From: a virus
DNA: 58,980 nt
Virus record (IMG/VR): IMGVR_UViG_3300020470_000900
Coordinates: 1-58,980 of that record
Direction: 5' to 3' (one strand)
A program made the position numbers and the translations under genes. This document shows, piece after piece, positions 19,901 to 31,300 of the stretch. The number at the start of each line of letters is the position of its first letter. Position 1 is the first letter of the stretch. The notes beneath the pieces are model-generated. The model saw only the letters and a list, made by a program, of their open reading frames with translations, searched no databases and was not told the DNA's origin.

Positions 19901-21060
19901 GATTGATTCCACCTAATTAAATAATTTCTTTGAACTTTAATACCTTCAGGAGAAAGATAATATTGACCTGGAACAAATGGTCCAAACTCTGCAGCATCCG
20001 TTCCAAAATCAATATAAAAAATACCGTTAGGGAAATATGTTACTGGTTCTGCAATTCTAAAACTAAAACCAGTAGAACCTAAAAGTACATCATCTTCAGC
20101 AAATGTATTTTTAAGATCTCTTAGATATACATGCGTAATTACTCCTAGATTATTCTTTACAATCTTTGCAATTTCTCCTCTACCATTACCACCAATTTCA
20201 TCTACTGTTCTACCAACTTCAATCACACCCAAAGTTTCATCAACATTTTCAACTTGTAACATTACATTATCAAATTCTACCTTAATATTCCAAGTAAATT
20301 GTTGTTGCTTACCCCAATCAAAAACACCATTCTTAGCAGCGAATTCACCAATAGTTTTACTAGACTGATAATAATAAACTGCATTATCAACTACAGTATG
20401 ATGCACACTACTATTTTTAATATGAGTATGTTTTACAGCATCTATTGTGAATCCTGGAGGTGGACTTCCATCTGGACCCCATTCTGGTGTATGAAGTAAT
20501 CCACCATTCGCTAATATACCAGTAACTTTATCTAATTGTTCTTCTCTAGTATCAGGATTTGGTACATCTTTACCACCCCTGTATATAAATTCTTGATTAA
20601 ATGGTCTATCTACTAAGTAACTTTGACCACCTGGTTCTCTTTCTTGATCTATAATAGAAGGCTTGGGACTATTATCAGAAGTAATAGTAATCCTATCTGA
20701 GTTGGCACTAAATGTTCCTACGGTTGGAGAGTTTGGATGTGTCTGCCATATCCTATTGATATCAAATGAACTAACAACATTAGGAGTATCCTGAGATGGA
20801 ATTATTTGTAACCTTAAAGGATCGTATCCCTTACCTCTTTCCAATACTCTAACGTGTATTATCTTACCAGATTCATCATCGATAATAGGGTATAGTAATG
20901 CTTCTTGGTCGGGAGTACCACAACCAGTAATAGTTAAACGTGGAGGATCCTCTTGAGAATATGAATCTCCTCCGTCAACTACTCTTACTGCACGAACTCC
21001 AAAAACTTCATCAAATATAGGTTCAATTACAGCACCACTTCCAGGAACAGTTCTTGCCAT
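16906..21060 (-). CDS. YHYH- and cupredoxin-domain virion structural protein
   Basis: A 1384-residue protein. After an N-terminal Gly-rich region, residues about 355-475 resemble a type-1 copper fold with NHPMQFS upstream and YYYCKNHRYM downstream (ligand set His, Cys, His, Met). Next comes a YHYH-type domain (SKILGMSYDGYPIYGPYGYN ... EYNGRFAVTPEYPNGTYAYF), interrupted by a second cupredoxin-like copy at about residues 580-690 that has lost its ligands. The remainder carries several GGREYATPPTLIFEGGGG-type repeats and GSGY motifs, ending with RIKRIEYSTIVRSQ. It lies six bases from the preceding cupredoxin-tipped fibre gene and is probably co-expressed with it. Given the neighbours, it is most likely a fibre or baseplate decoration; the copper ligands suggest metal binding, but function is inference. 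Confidence 0.75.
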   Translation of the reverse strand: MARTVPGSGAVIEPIFDEVFGVRAVRVVDGGDSYSQEDPPRLTITGCGTPDQEALLYPIIDDESGKIIHVRVLERGKGYDPLRLQIIPSQDTPNVVSSFDINRIWQTHPNSPTVGTFSANSDRITITSDNSPKPSIIDQEREPGGQSYLVDRPFNQEFIYRGGKDVPNPDTREEQLDKVTGILANGGLLHTPEWGPDGSPPPGFTIDAVKHTHIKNSSVHHTVVDNAVYYYQSSKTIGEFAAKNGVFDWGKQQQFTWNIKVEFDNVMLQVENVDETLGVIEVGRTVDEIGGNGRGEIAKIVKNNLGVITHVYLRDLKNTFAEDDVLLGSTGFSFRIAEPVTYFPNGIFYIDFGTDAAEFGPFVPGQYYLSPEGIKVQRNYLIRWNQSDPSNSPGNHHVDNHPMQFSTTQDGLLNGGSLYYNSTGASAAPSTDYENELEPLFIMNEDETNRIYYYCKNHRYMSGHEGHEGYMILDPTVEAHTPTNDYYITDYYSGGASPDYSRHADGHSKILGMSYDGYPIYGPYGYNSSGSVERETSGYRLKTGAEIAGARPQITTPATVTYAVTLANGTYNFDGSQVSFLNLLRGNTYIFQQNDASMINNQMLLSTSEDGWHVSSTPQDSSYLYNGVGISYWLEGSEVTYAAYNAGFNTASSREIRFLVPVDAPLALYFFGYTSAEIGTRTVQDGYVMGDLVEDNIWDNQGTLDEYNGRFAVTPEYPNGTYAYFMTEDGSGNPVYPYVIGPRFYGKPVFEGDTLPQAADVFPGGAEGEIVLSTANPGQIDYVKMTKMGDNYFGPATARILGGEGSGGTGSPIVQTVTGLSLMNGGREYATPPTLIFEGGGGQGAEGAASVDTLGQVKNISIVDAGEYYEEPPYILITGGGGIGAKAEARIAQGSISEIVVTDPGSGYINPPSVIFTKLVNLKRKTRARQAYNSGANYLTGLVKDVAPSDTTIYVDSTDAYPGSGTIILNKETIAYTNKAPGKFSGLTRGVNFNYDQRVILDIGQNNPDGSSAYEFNVGDRVIRKVENASNKVAKVYDFNKFTRELLVTFEVDELAFIDGGRPSTEDAIVQFDAGVANSAPGGFNPHVLLDDLGGPGIVTLTVPIGLMIDKKFEDDDELDGAGDGIIDLVNTGTTFENQISLDGGMYFSLYGIEETLGGQNTTLFQVGDQIKDAAIPFKYATISAAGTLTDGVEHESIVNLFLDPTLSNNLSFGVNEIVTGSVSGVRGTVVSWDPVNSVLQLKDITPYNTGDVNKGVNGYLYEFSYNTTVVDFVIQNPGTNYTAPPTLVVEDIGDIQATGTVNMTTAGDQVKDITLTSGGFGIVQSVDGFYALHPTVTFTPATGDTTGTGAAAQAILGGEDAVGNGGARYRIKRIEYSTIVRSQ
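18830..19540 (-). other. YHYH-type domain in the 1384-residue protein
   Basis: Diagnostic segments are GMSYDGYPIYGPYGY at the start, then DEYNGRFAVTPEYPNGTYAY and YPYVIGPRFYG at the end. The same order and wording occurs in gp7 (about 42390-42010). Here the domain is split by a degenerate cupredoxin-like insert. Confidence 0.7.
18990..19320 (-). other. Degenerate cupredoxin-like domain (ligands lost)
   Basis: RGNTYIFQQND, LLSTSEDGWHVSS and LVPVDAPLALYFFGYTSAE align with the C-terminal domain of the 21067-22293 protein (GMTYAFDN, HPFRIQSSQG, TVPMDAPAILYYQCTLHAAM). The positions corresponding to His, Cys, His and Met are replaced. This reads as a duplicated fold that no longer binds copper. 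Confidence 0.55.
19640..19990 (-). other. Cupredoxin-like domain with intact H/C/H/M ligands
   Basis: DNHPMQFSTTQDG followed about 50 residues later by YYYCKNHRYMSGHEG supplies the His ... Cys-x2-His-x2-Met pattern of a type-1 copper centre. Extra His residues (GHEGHEG) follow. It is inferred from spacing and similarity to the C-terminal domain of the neighbouring protein. Confidence 0.55.
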
Positions 21061-21066
21061 ATTTTA

Positions 21067-22293
21067 TTAACCGATTACGTTGATTACGCCATTCATAGCA
21101 GCGTGTAATGTACACTGATAATAAAGAATAGCTGGAGCATCCATAGGAACAGTCCAATAAAGAACAGCAGTTCCACTACCAGTTTGACCAGCAGTATATG
21201 GGTTACCACTCAAACCTTGACTACTCTGTATTCTAAATGGGTGTGCAGATGCTTGAACAGTATTATCAAAAGCATATGTCATACCCTTCATAACAGAAAG
21301 AGTTGGATCAGCAGTTGCACTAGCAAATCCAGGTCCAGCAATCGTATAGTCAGATGAACCATTAGCATTTACTTCCCACCAAGTAATAGGACTGCGTGTA
21401 ACAACCCAATTAGTACCATTATAAAATAACGAATCTCCTTGTACTAAACCACCAACATCAGTATCAGTTAAATTAGCAAACGTAGTAGTAAGAGTTCCAG
21501 AAAAATCTACTGTTACAGTATCACCAACAACATTTGTTGTTATATTAGTTCCACCAGCAATAGTTAAAGTATCTGTTTGACTATTAGCAGTTGTAGAACC
21601 AGTATCACCAGCAACAGTAGCAAATAAGTTTACAGAACTAACTCCAGCAGCATCATCACCTGGTTTCCATTTAGCAGCAGTTGAATCCCATTTAAGAACT
21701 TGGTTATTTGTAGGAGCAACAGTAGTTGTATCAACGTCTGCTAATAAATCAACACTAGAATACTCTGTTGCTAACTTTGCTCTTACATCACCAACACCAC
21801 CTGTAGTAATATTAATGTTAACATATGGATTATCGTCACCATCTACAGTAAAGAAAAATCCACCATAAGATGCAGCAGAAGGTGCATTACCCAATGCTGG
21901 AAATTCATTTTTATATCCTACTCTCGTGGGGAAATCAAAATCTCCAGTCGCACCATCAAAAGTAGCAGTAACACCGCCAGCAGAGATAGTAACATCTCCT
22001 GTCCCATTGGGAGCGAGAGAAATGTTTCCATTACTTGAGGATATAATAGAATTTCCATTTACATCCAGTCCTGATGTTAAAGTTGTAAGATCTGACGGTA
22101 AGAAATTACTGCCATTATAGCGGAGAACTTGACCAACAGCAGGGTTTGTGACACTAAGTTGTAAATTAGTACCATTACCAATTGCGGAATATATCTCATT
22201 GAAATTGTCGTTAATCTTGTCGCCTCCACCACGGAGGGTATCCCCCGTGTTGTCATTAGCTACCGTACCAAGATTTAGTGATTGCTTAGCCAT
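21067..22293 (-). CDS. Fibre-like protein with C-terminal cupredoxin-like domain
   Basis: A 408-residue protein. The N-terminus (SLNLGTVANDNTGDTLRGGG, then DKINDNFNEIYSAIGNG) is a recurring attachment or trimerisation-type start of cyanophage fibres. The middle is a low-complexity beta-shaft (GNISLAPNGTGDVTISAGG). The last roughly 95 residues form a cupredoxin-like domain with HPFRIQ and YYQCTLHAAMNGV, giving His, Cys, His, Met in the order of plastocyanin-type proteins, although with Cys-x2-His-x2-Met spacing. The gene has its own late promoter, which overlaps the stop codon of gp7, and is followed after six bases by the 1384-residue YHYH protein that carries related domains. Role as a short fibre or baseplate appendage is inferred. 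Confidence 0.75.
   Translation of the reverse strand: MAKQSLNLGTVANDNTGDTLRGGGDKINDNFNEIYSAIGNGTNLQLSVTNPAVGQVLRYNGSNFLPSDLTTLTSGLDVNGNSIISSSNGNISLAPNGTGDVTISAGGVTATFDGATGDFDFPTRVGYKNEFPALGNAPSAASYGGFFFTVDGDDNPYVNINITTGGVGDVRAKLATEYSSVDLLADVDTTTVAPTNNQVLKWDSTAAKWKPGDDAAGVSSVNLFATVAGDTGSTTANSQTDTLTIAGGTNITTNVVGDTVTVDFSGTLTTTFANLTDTDVGGLVQGDSLFYNGTNWVVTRSPITWWEVNANGSSDYTIAGPGFASATADPTLSVMKGMTYAFDNTVQASAHPFRIQSSQGLSGNPYTAGQTGSGTAVLYWTVPMDAPAILYYQCTLHAAMNGVINVIG
21070..21360 (-). other. Cupredoxin-like domain at fibre C-terminus
   Basis: Key residues are His in SAHPFRIQ, then Cys, His and Met in YYQCTLHAAMNG. The MDAPAILYYQC strand resembles cupredoxin strand G leading into the ligand loop. No signal peptide is present, so it would be displayed on the virion rather than exported. 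Confidence 0.6.
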
Positions 22294-22314
22294 TTATCGC
22301 TACAATTTTTTAGT

Positions 22315-22322
22315 TATTTATG
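22315..22322 (-). promoter_or_regulatory. T4-type late promoter (CATAAATA) overlapping the gp7 stop codon
   Basis: The minus strand reads CATAAATA; bases of the gp7 TAA (22318-22320) are part of the motif. It lies 22 bases upstream of the start of the cupredoxin-tipped fibre gene. It would allow this gene and the next to be transcribed without reading through the 24-kb gp7 gene. Confidence 0.7.
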
Positions 22323-25300
22323 TTAATATTTCAGGGTCTACTAACTCTTCACCATATAGTGAAAGGTCAGGAGCAGTCCAATCATCAGGAACTGTTGTTT
22401 CAACCTCGATATTAGGATTCTTATATCCAGTACCTTGGTTATTAATAACAACTCCACCGACACCAACTAGTGCGTTAATATCTCCTTCAAAACCAGATAT
22501 AGAGTCAACTCTAACATTTGGTCTGCTTGTGTATCCAGATCCACCTGAAGTAACCTGTACACTATTAATAAATCCTGAAGTTAGATTTGCCTGTGCTTGT
22601 GCGTTCTGTCCGAACACAGAACCAAGATAGTCGAATGTAATTAGAGAGTTTGAAGACTCAATAACAGCAACCTCTCTGTCTGATGTCTCACCTTGGATGT
22701 CAATAAAGTCACCAGGTTCGATAGGTGGAATAACTTCAGCAGCATCAACGTCTGCCTCAGAACCAACGTAAGAGAACCCAACAAATGTGGAACCTACACG
22801 AGGAATCTCAGAGAAGATGATACGTGAACCAACCAATTCAAAACCAACGCCTGGTTCCTGAATAACACCGTTAAGAGAAACGATAATATTATTTTCAGGT
22901 CTAATGGTTGTAGACTGAACACCATCCGTAAGCGTTAGTGAGTAGAATACATCATTACGCTTGAGGTTGAATGACTGACGTAAGGAGTCGAACTCGAATG
23001 AAATATCATCCAACTGTCTCAACTTACCTACGTAGAATCCTGTGAATGATGCACCTAAATCTGGTGGTTCTGTGAACTGAATAGAATCAGAGAATGCTGT
23101 ATAAGCAGCAGACGCACCAGGTGGTTGAAGAATACCATTAACAAATACAAGAAGATGTCCAGCTGGATCTGGTAGGTACTGAGTACCATTACCAGTAGAA
23201 AGTTTGAATGTAGTTTGAACTCCATCAAATCCCTTGAATGCTCTCTTAACACGTGCGAGAAGTGGAACCTTATTTACCACGATTGCCTTATAATTATCGG
23301 CACTGATAATGGCATCCTTAGTAACAAATGTTCCTTTGATATCACTTAGATAAACTCTCTTAAGAGTACCGCTATCACGTATATCCTGAATTAACGCTGA
23401 ACCAGCACCAGGTGTGACAACCCTTGTAGTTACAGATGCGTAACCAACTGGGAAGTTATTTCCAATTCCATAATCACCTACGAGATCTCCATTTGTAAGA
23501 GGTGTTCCTTGGAAATCAGCAACATATAAGAAGTTGTTATCTAGATCAACTTCAGAAATTATTGCATAATTATCAAAGTCCTGTATACCACCAACAACCT
23601 TATAAAGTCTCTGACCAACAGTAAATTCATTCAATCCACTAATGATTGAAATACCCAAGCGTGTATATCCAGCAGATGCGATTCTGTCACCAACTGATAT
23701 ATCAAAACCATCAAACTTACTAACTTCAATATATTGTCTAGAAACTTCAGGATAAACAACAGAAGTTGTTTCAAATGAACCTAATAGAGTTTCAGTATCA
23801 ACTGTCAAAGTACCACCTGTATTATCAAGTACAGCAGCTTCTGTACGTATGAAGTCAGTTGGAGTAGCAGTTGCACCACTAGTGTATGCCTTGAATGGAA
23901 CCGATGCCTCAAATGTACCCTTAAGGTCTATAATTTGAATACGATCTGTAATTACACTAATCTGTCCTGTTGGTGGTAATTGTGCTCTATCAGATTCAAC
24001 AATATCAAGAGCTGCAAATGTACCAGCATTCATTATCACATCTACGTATCTGTAGTTCTCATCTTCCCATAATCCATGAACAGTTCCATTTACAGCATTG
24101 TCAGATACCTTTCTAATAGTCTCACCTATCCAGAATGGTCCATCTGTTATCACAGCATCAAATCGTAATCTCTGATAGATGTTAACAATCTCACCTTCAT
24201 TAACAGTCATAGTTTCTAATTCTGCATATGCACCACTATTAAATCCATACAAGTAATCAGAATCATTTAATCCACCACCTAAACCAATTGGTACTTCTCT
24301 AGTTCCATATGTGTAGGTAGGCATACTAATACCATTGTTAACAGTGATATTAGTGTAGAATGTATCTAAACCTAGTTGTCCTTTTAGAATATCTAAGTTA
24401 CTTCTGATACATCTAGTTACTGACTTATCATTGTAGTATGCAGAAGAGTTAGCATCAAAGTACTTAATATAACTTGCAGCAGGTGAAGGTGATACAAGTT
24501 TGTTACTTATTGCTTCACTTGCGTAAGTTTCTAGAGCACCTAAAGCATATGTCTTAACATTATACTCAGTATCTGCGTAGAATATTTCACCAAGTTGAGA
24601 AGTATATGGGTCAATAGTACCAACAGATAATTTAGCACCCCACATATACATACCACTTGCACCATCACCCAAGTATGATAAAGAATTAGTAGTATCATAC
24701 ATTAAGAATTGAGCACGTAATTCACTAAATCCAAAGGATATAGTTGTTGTGATATATGCTCTATACCATCCATTACCATAAGGTACTGAACCATATGCAT
24801 CACCACTTATACCACCTTGAGGTTGGAATAATGTTCCAGCAGTTCCTGTAGCAAGATCTAAGTCAAAGAATACATCTTGCTGACCAACTGTACCAGCATC
24901 CATAACAAGACCGAATCTAACTTTATTAAATTCATCTCCTTTAAAGAATACTGAGAATGTATATTGTTGATTATCATCATCACTAGCTGCTCCACCTTCG
25001 TCAAAACTATTGTTAGTATCATCAAACTTAATAGTTCCATCATCCCACGTATCATAAGATGTTAAACTATAGTTTCTACTAGTATAGTGATATCCATTAC
25101 TCTGATAAGCAATTAATTTTTCTGCAGTTTGTGTACCATCTGGTGCTTGTGCAAAATCATCACTAATAACAATATAACCAGGAAGCCAATCAAGTCTTAT
25201 TTGCTCTGGATTTGAGAATAAGTTAGGTGCAGATACCTGACCTTGAATATTAGATTGAATATTCTTAGCAAAAGCGATAGTTCTAACATTTGCTGGTTTG

Positions 25301-28300
25301 TTAAACCAAGTATATGGATAACCAACTCCACCTACCTTAACATTTGCTACAACACCAGAACGTGTTCCTTCAAGTCTGTCATTTGCTTCCCAAGGAGCAC
25401 CATACCATTTTCCAACAACTAAGAAACTACCTTCACTCTTATATTCAAGAACTACAGCAGATCCACCACCAGCTCTTTGACTGAATATCATCTCACCGAC
25501 TTCAAAAGCACCAGTAACATTTTCAATTTCAATGTTATGTGCTACTCCTGTATCAGTAATATCAGTTGTAATTAAATCATGTACTAAATTAGTAACAATG
25601 GTATTGAGCCAATCATCATATTGCCAAACAGAAGCACCGAACTGCTGTGATACAAGAGTTGTAATCTCTTCTTTATAGTAACTCTGGTTGAAGAGTAAAT
25701 TCTTAGCAGCACCTCTCATTGCCAACTTACCAGGAGCAAGTATATTAAGAGCAATATCAACCAATTCCTTGAATCTAGTAACAACTGGACTCATATCAAT
25801 TGGTGATAATAAATCTCTATACGCTTCTATAGTAGTGTAGTTAAAGTTATATGCTGGAGGAACTTCATTACTATCTTTAGTATACAATCTATTAAGAATT
25901 GCATGCTCACCTAACCACTTCATCTGCTCAATAGCATATGTTGTTGCTAATAACTCATCTTCGATGTAGTTAATTTGCATTGTAGTGGATAGATAATTTT
26001 CCATTGCAGCAATAGTGCTATTATTTCCACCTGTTTGCAAGTCAGAGATAATACCCAACATAATAAGAGATATGTCACGTTGACATGTTTGAACGCCACC
26101 TGGTTCTGGATATAAGAATGCATTATAGTAAGGACCACCTTCTGCTAATTGGAATTGGAATTCATTGGATACTAATGTTGTTATTTCATCAGCAATTGCT
26201 TTTCTATTGAAGTATAATCTATCAGCAGATATTGCAAAGTCACTATTTGTAGGAGCAATGATATCATTAGCAGTTGCAACTAACTCATCAATCGCTTCCT
26301 GAACATCAATACAATCACCAGGAGCAGTTATACCATTAGCAGTTGCACTAACGAATGTATGTGCAGCAGTATTACTAATAGGATAATCTGGTTCCTTATT
26401 AACGTTAACAGTTACTGTGGTTGCTGTTACTGCAAGGATCTTAAGATTTCTACCGCTTGCATAATCCTTACCATCAGGAGTACCAGCAACACCAGTAGGT
26501 CGTGGATATGTACCATTCGCAGTACCAGTTCCAGGGTCACAAGAGAATGTTAATGATCCATCTGCTATCTGAATATATCTTCCAACAATAAGTGAATGAG
26601 AACCAATTGTGATTTCCAAATTACCTGAAGTTGGACTATACACTGCTCCAGTTGCAGTAAATTGAGTTGCTGTTGATTGTGTGATACCCCAATCACCAAC
26701 TATAATTTTATCAGTATTATCATAAGTTAAATTACCAGTTATCGCTTGCTTCATGTAATGTGCAAGACGTAAATGTGCATATGCAGATTGGAATAACTGT
26801 AAGCGAATGTGTAAGATTACATCATTAGCACCAAGATATCTCCTAGCAACGTTAACTGTATTAAAGTTACCACCTTGTCTAAGGTCTTTAATAAACTCAG
26901 TAAGAATTAATGCTAAGTCAGTCTTACATTGTAAAGTACCATTACCACTACCATCAGCATTTCTAGGCATATCCAAAAGTAAGTCTGGATATAGATTAAG
27001 CATATCGTAAGATGCTTTATCTACAATAGGACCAGCATTTGCTTCTATTAAATCTGCAGCATCTTGGAATCTGTACTTGCTATCAGCACCAATTTGATTT
27101 GCATAGATTATATCATCAGTAGAATTGTGTAATGAAACTGGGAATGTTTCTTCCAAATATGCATATACACGTCCACCAAGGAATTCGTTATCTGGATCTG
27201 AAGATAGTTTTGATACAGAACCAAGATGATCTATAGGTGATGGACTATTAGCATCTTCTAAAGTATCTGTAACTATATCAATTAAATTTTCTATAGTTGC
27301 TTGAACATCTACACAATCACCTACACTATAATCCATAACAGTAACACAATCAGTTTCTGCAGAAACAAATGAATGCTTAGTTAAGAGTTTCTTAACTGCA
27401 CCAGGGTCAGCACTTGAGAATGTGTGAGCACTTGCTGGTTGATAAGAAACATTATTATTACTTGCATTACCTGTAAATGTATGTGCATAATCACCACCAG
27501 TTACAACTGCTGCTCTCTTAATACAGTTAGTTGCATATGTTTTACCAGCTACAAATGTATGTGTAGTAACGTTAGTAGAAGGTGTTACATCTAAAACTTG
27601 TACTTGGAAAGTATATGCTGTTAATCCTGTAGATAGAACCTTCAACCACTTACCACTTGCAGGGTCAGTTGCTCTTGGGTATCTGTGCTCAGTAGCATTA
27701 CCATCCTTAGTACATGTAAATGTTAATGAATTATCATCAAACTTAACATACTCACCTGCATCCATATTATGAACAACATTAGTTGTAACAGTCATTATTC
27801 CTGTCCAACCACTATATGTTATTCCAGTTGGTGTGTACTTATCATATACTGTATAGAAAGCATGTTCTGTGGTATTGCTAATAGCACCATTAGATATGTT
27901 AACAGTAACAGAAGTTGAAGTTGTAGCAGTAATAGGATGAGATTTGTTATAACCCCAGTCACTTGTACGAGGATAGTAGTGAATAGTACTACCACCATCT
28001 TGAGCACAAATAAATCCAAATGATTGTTTAGCAATCTTAATACCATCACCTACACTAAGTTCATGAGCACCAATATCAATAGTCAACATTCCAGTAGTAG
28101 GATCATATGCTGTTGTTGAACCAGCTGCCAATGAAGGATTGTATCCTTTGATAGGAGACTTACCAACATTAACCTTAATCATACCATTCTGTGCTCTAAC
28201 ACCATTAGTTGCAGCACTTAAGAAAGCATGAGTAGAAGTGTCTGAAGATATTCCTACATTAACTTCAAATGTATCATTAGTCTTATTTGAAATAGCTAAC

Positions 28301-31300
28301 CATCTTCCACTTACAGGATCAGTTGGTCTTGGATACTTATGCTCTGTTGTATATCCATCTAGATTACATTTGAATGTTAATGACTCATCAACAAGTTGAA
28401 TGTAATCTCCATTGTTAAGTCCATGAGCAGCCAATGTGATTACCATCAATCCACTAGCAGGAGTGAATACTGCATTAGAAGCAGTACCTGAATTATAATA
28501 TACGTCTGTTACAGGAATTGATTTCTCAGAACCATATGGATCTGTTGCACGTGGATATGTCTTAGTAGCAGTATTGCCATCCATATCACATGTGAACTGT
28601 AAAGTGTTATTCTGTATAACAATACTAGAACCTTTACGCATTCCATGTTGACCAATTGTTAAGGTCATATCACCTGTTGATGCATCGTAAGTAGCAGCAG
28701 ATGGTGTAAATGTCTGATTAGTTCCAGGTGTACCTACATTAACTGTTATTGAAGTAGCGTCTGTAGCAATAACTGGCAATTCTTTACCAGAAGTACGAAC
28801 ATCATGTCCAGGTCTAGGATAAGATTTAATGGACTGGTTATTGTCCATTGTACATGTAAATCTAATAGACTCATCTTCAATGATTACGAAATCATCAGTT
28901 GTAATATCATGAGCAAGAAGGTCTATCTGTAAATTACCATTACTTGTATCGTATGTTGCAGAAGTAGGATTATATGGTTTATAATTTTTATTAAATGAAG
29001 TAGGACCAACATTAACAGTAAATGAGTTTGTATCAAACTTAGTAATTGGTAATACTTGCTTAGATGAAGGATCTGTAGTACGTGGATACTTATGATTTGA
29101 ACCCCTATCATCATATTCACATGTCATGGTTAATCCATGATCATCAATAGCAATTGCTCTACCTTTCTTCTTAAAGCATCCAGCCTTAGCACCTGTAAGA
29201 GTATGTGTATAAGCACCACCAGTTCTAATTACAGCACGTGTTAATCCATTTGTTACAGCAGATTGGAATTGGTGAGTAGTGGTATTAGAAGAAGTACCGA
29301 CATTAACAACAAAAGTATCTTTAGTAACACTAGATACTTCCAAATATGTACCGCTAGCTGGGTCAGAAGAACGTGGATATGTATGATCAGTCTGATAGTT
29401 ATCTTGTAAACAACGGAATGTTATTGAACCATCGTCAAATTTAACCATGTCTCCATTTTCAAATCCATGATTAGGAACAGTCACGGTCATTGAACCAGTT
29501 CCAGGAGTAAATGCAGCAGCAGTTACTGTGAATTTCTCTCCACCAGGAACAAATTCGTGTGTATAATCACCACCAACAGTAAATGCTTTATCTACTGTTA
29601 ATCCACCCTTCCAAACGTGAGTGTATTGTCCACCACACTTAATAGCATCTGCACTAGCAGATTGGAATACGTGAGTTGAAGTATTTGAAGATATACCAAC
29701 ATCAACTGTAATTACACCAGTTGGTCTCTTCATGCTGTTTGCAACAAAGTTTACAAAGGTGTGAGTTGATGTATCACTAGACTTACCAATAAAGACATCA
29801 AATGTATCTGTCTGAACATTATCTAATGGTAACCACTCAAAGTAAGATGGGTCTGTACGTCTTGGATATGAATGGTTTGTAGCATCACCGTCTTTAGCAC
29901 AAGTGAATGTTACTGCATTCTCATCTAATCTAACCTTATCATTTGCTTTAACCAATCCATTAGCAACTGCTGATACCCATACGTGAGTTGTATTATTGGA
30001 AATAGGTTGATCACCGAATGCATTTCCAACAGTCATACTGAAATCGTTAGCACTTGTGCGAAGAATTGGGAAGAATCTTCCACTAGCAAAATCACTAGGT
30101 CTTGGATATGAATGGTTAGTAGAATTACCATCTTCAGCACAAGTAAAGACTAAAGAGTTATCAGCAATTTTAACCATATCACCAGTTACAAATCCATGAT
30201 TAGCAGATACTACGAATAGTTCACCTGTTGCTGGATTAAATGTTGTACCACTTTCTGCAGTCTTTGTAGTTGGAGCAGATAATCCATGACCAGCTAGAGT
30301 TATGGTCATCATACCTGTGGTTGGATTATAATCTGCATCAGTTGGAGTATGAGATGTAGTCTTAACTTCCTGAACATAAGTTGCAGTATTGTATGCATAG
30401 TCAGCACCACCAGGAGCATTAGAACCAGATGCACGAGGATATGTCTTATCTGTTGTCTGACCATCAAGATCGCAACGGAATGTTAATGAATCTTGCTCGA
30501 TGTATACAGAATCACCAGCTCTTGTAATACCATTTTGAACACAACTTACGAAGTTATGAGTGTAATCACCACCAGTAATTACAGCACCCGATAAAGATGA
30601 ATGATAGTTATGAGTACCAGCATGACTAATTGCGGTATTTGGTGATTCATTAACGTTTACCGTAATAGTTGTTGCATCCTTAGCAATAATATTCAATGCA
30701 GTATTGTATGCATAGTCTTGATTATCACTTGTATTAGCACCATATGATCTTGGATATGACTTCTGAGTAGAGAATCCATCTCCACCATAATCACAAACAA
30801 ATGTAATTGAATTATCTTTTAATCTTATACTAGTTCCAACTGAAAGACTATGTGTACCAATGGTAAGTACTAAGTCTCCAGATACAGGATCGTAAGTAGC
30901 ATTAGAAACATCAAAGTCTAATTGTGGTGAAGTTCCTACGTTAACATCAAATGTATTATCAGTAACGTTAGAAATTAACATCCACTCCCCAGATTTAGGG
31001 TCAGTAGATCTTGGATAAGTATGCTCACTACCGTGTTGGTCTAATGAACATGTTAATGATATTGCATTATCAGCAACCTTAATCTTATCTCCTATCATGA
31101 ATCCATGATTAGGAATTGTAATTGTCATTACACCAGTTGATGCAATATAATTTACATCAGTTGCTGTATGAGTGGTAGCATCCTTAATCCAATGATTACC
31201 AACAGTCAAGTCCATAATACCTGTCTCAGGTACATAGGTAGCAGCAGAAGGTGTGTATGCTGAGAACTTACTCTTACCAACATTAACAGTAAAGGAATTA

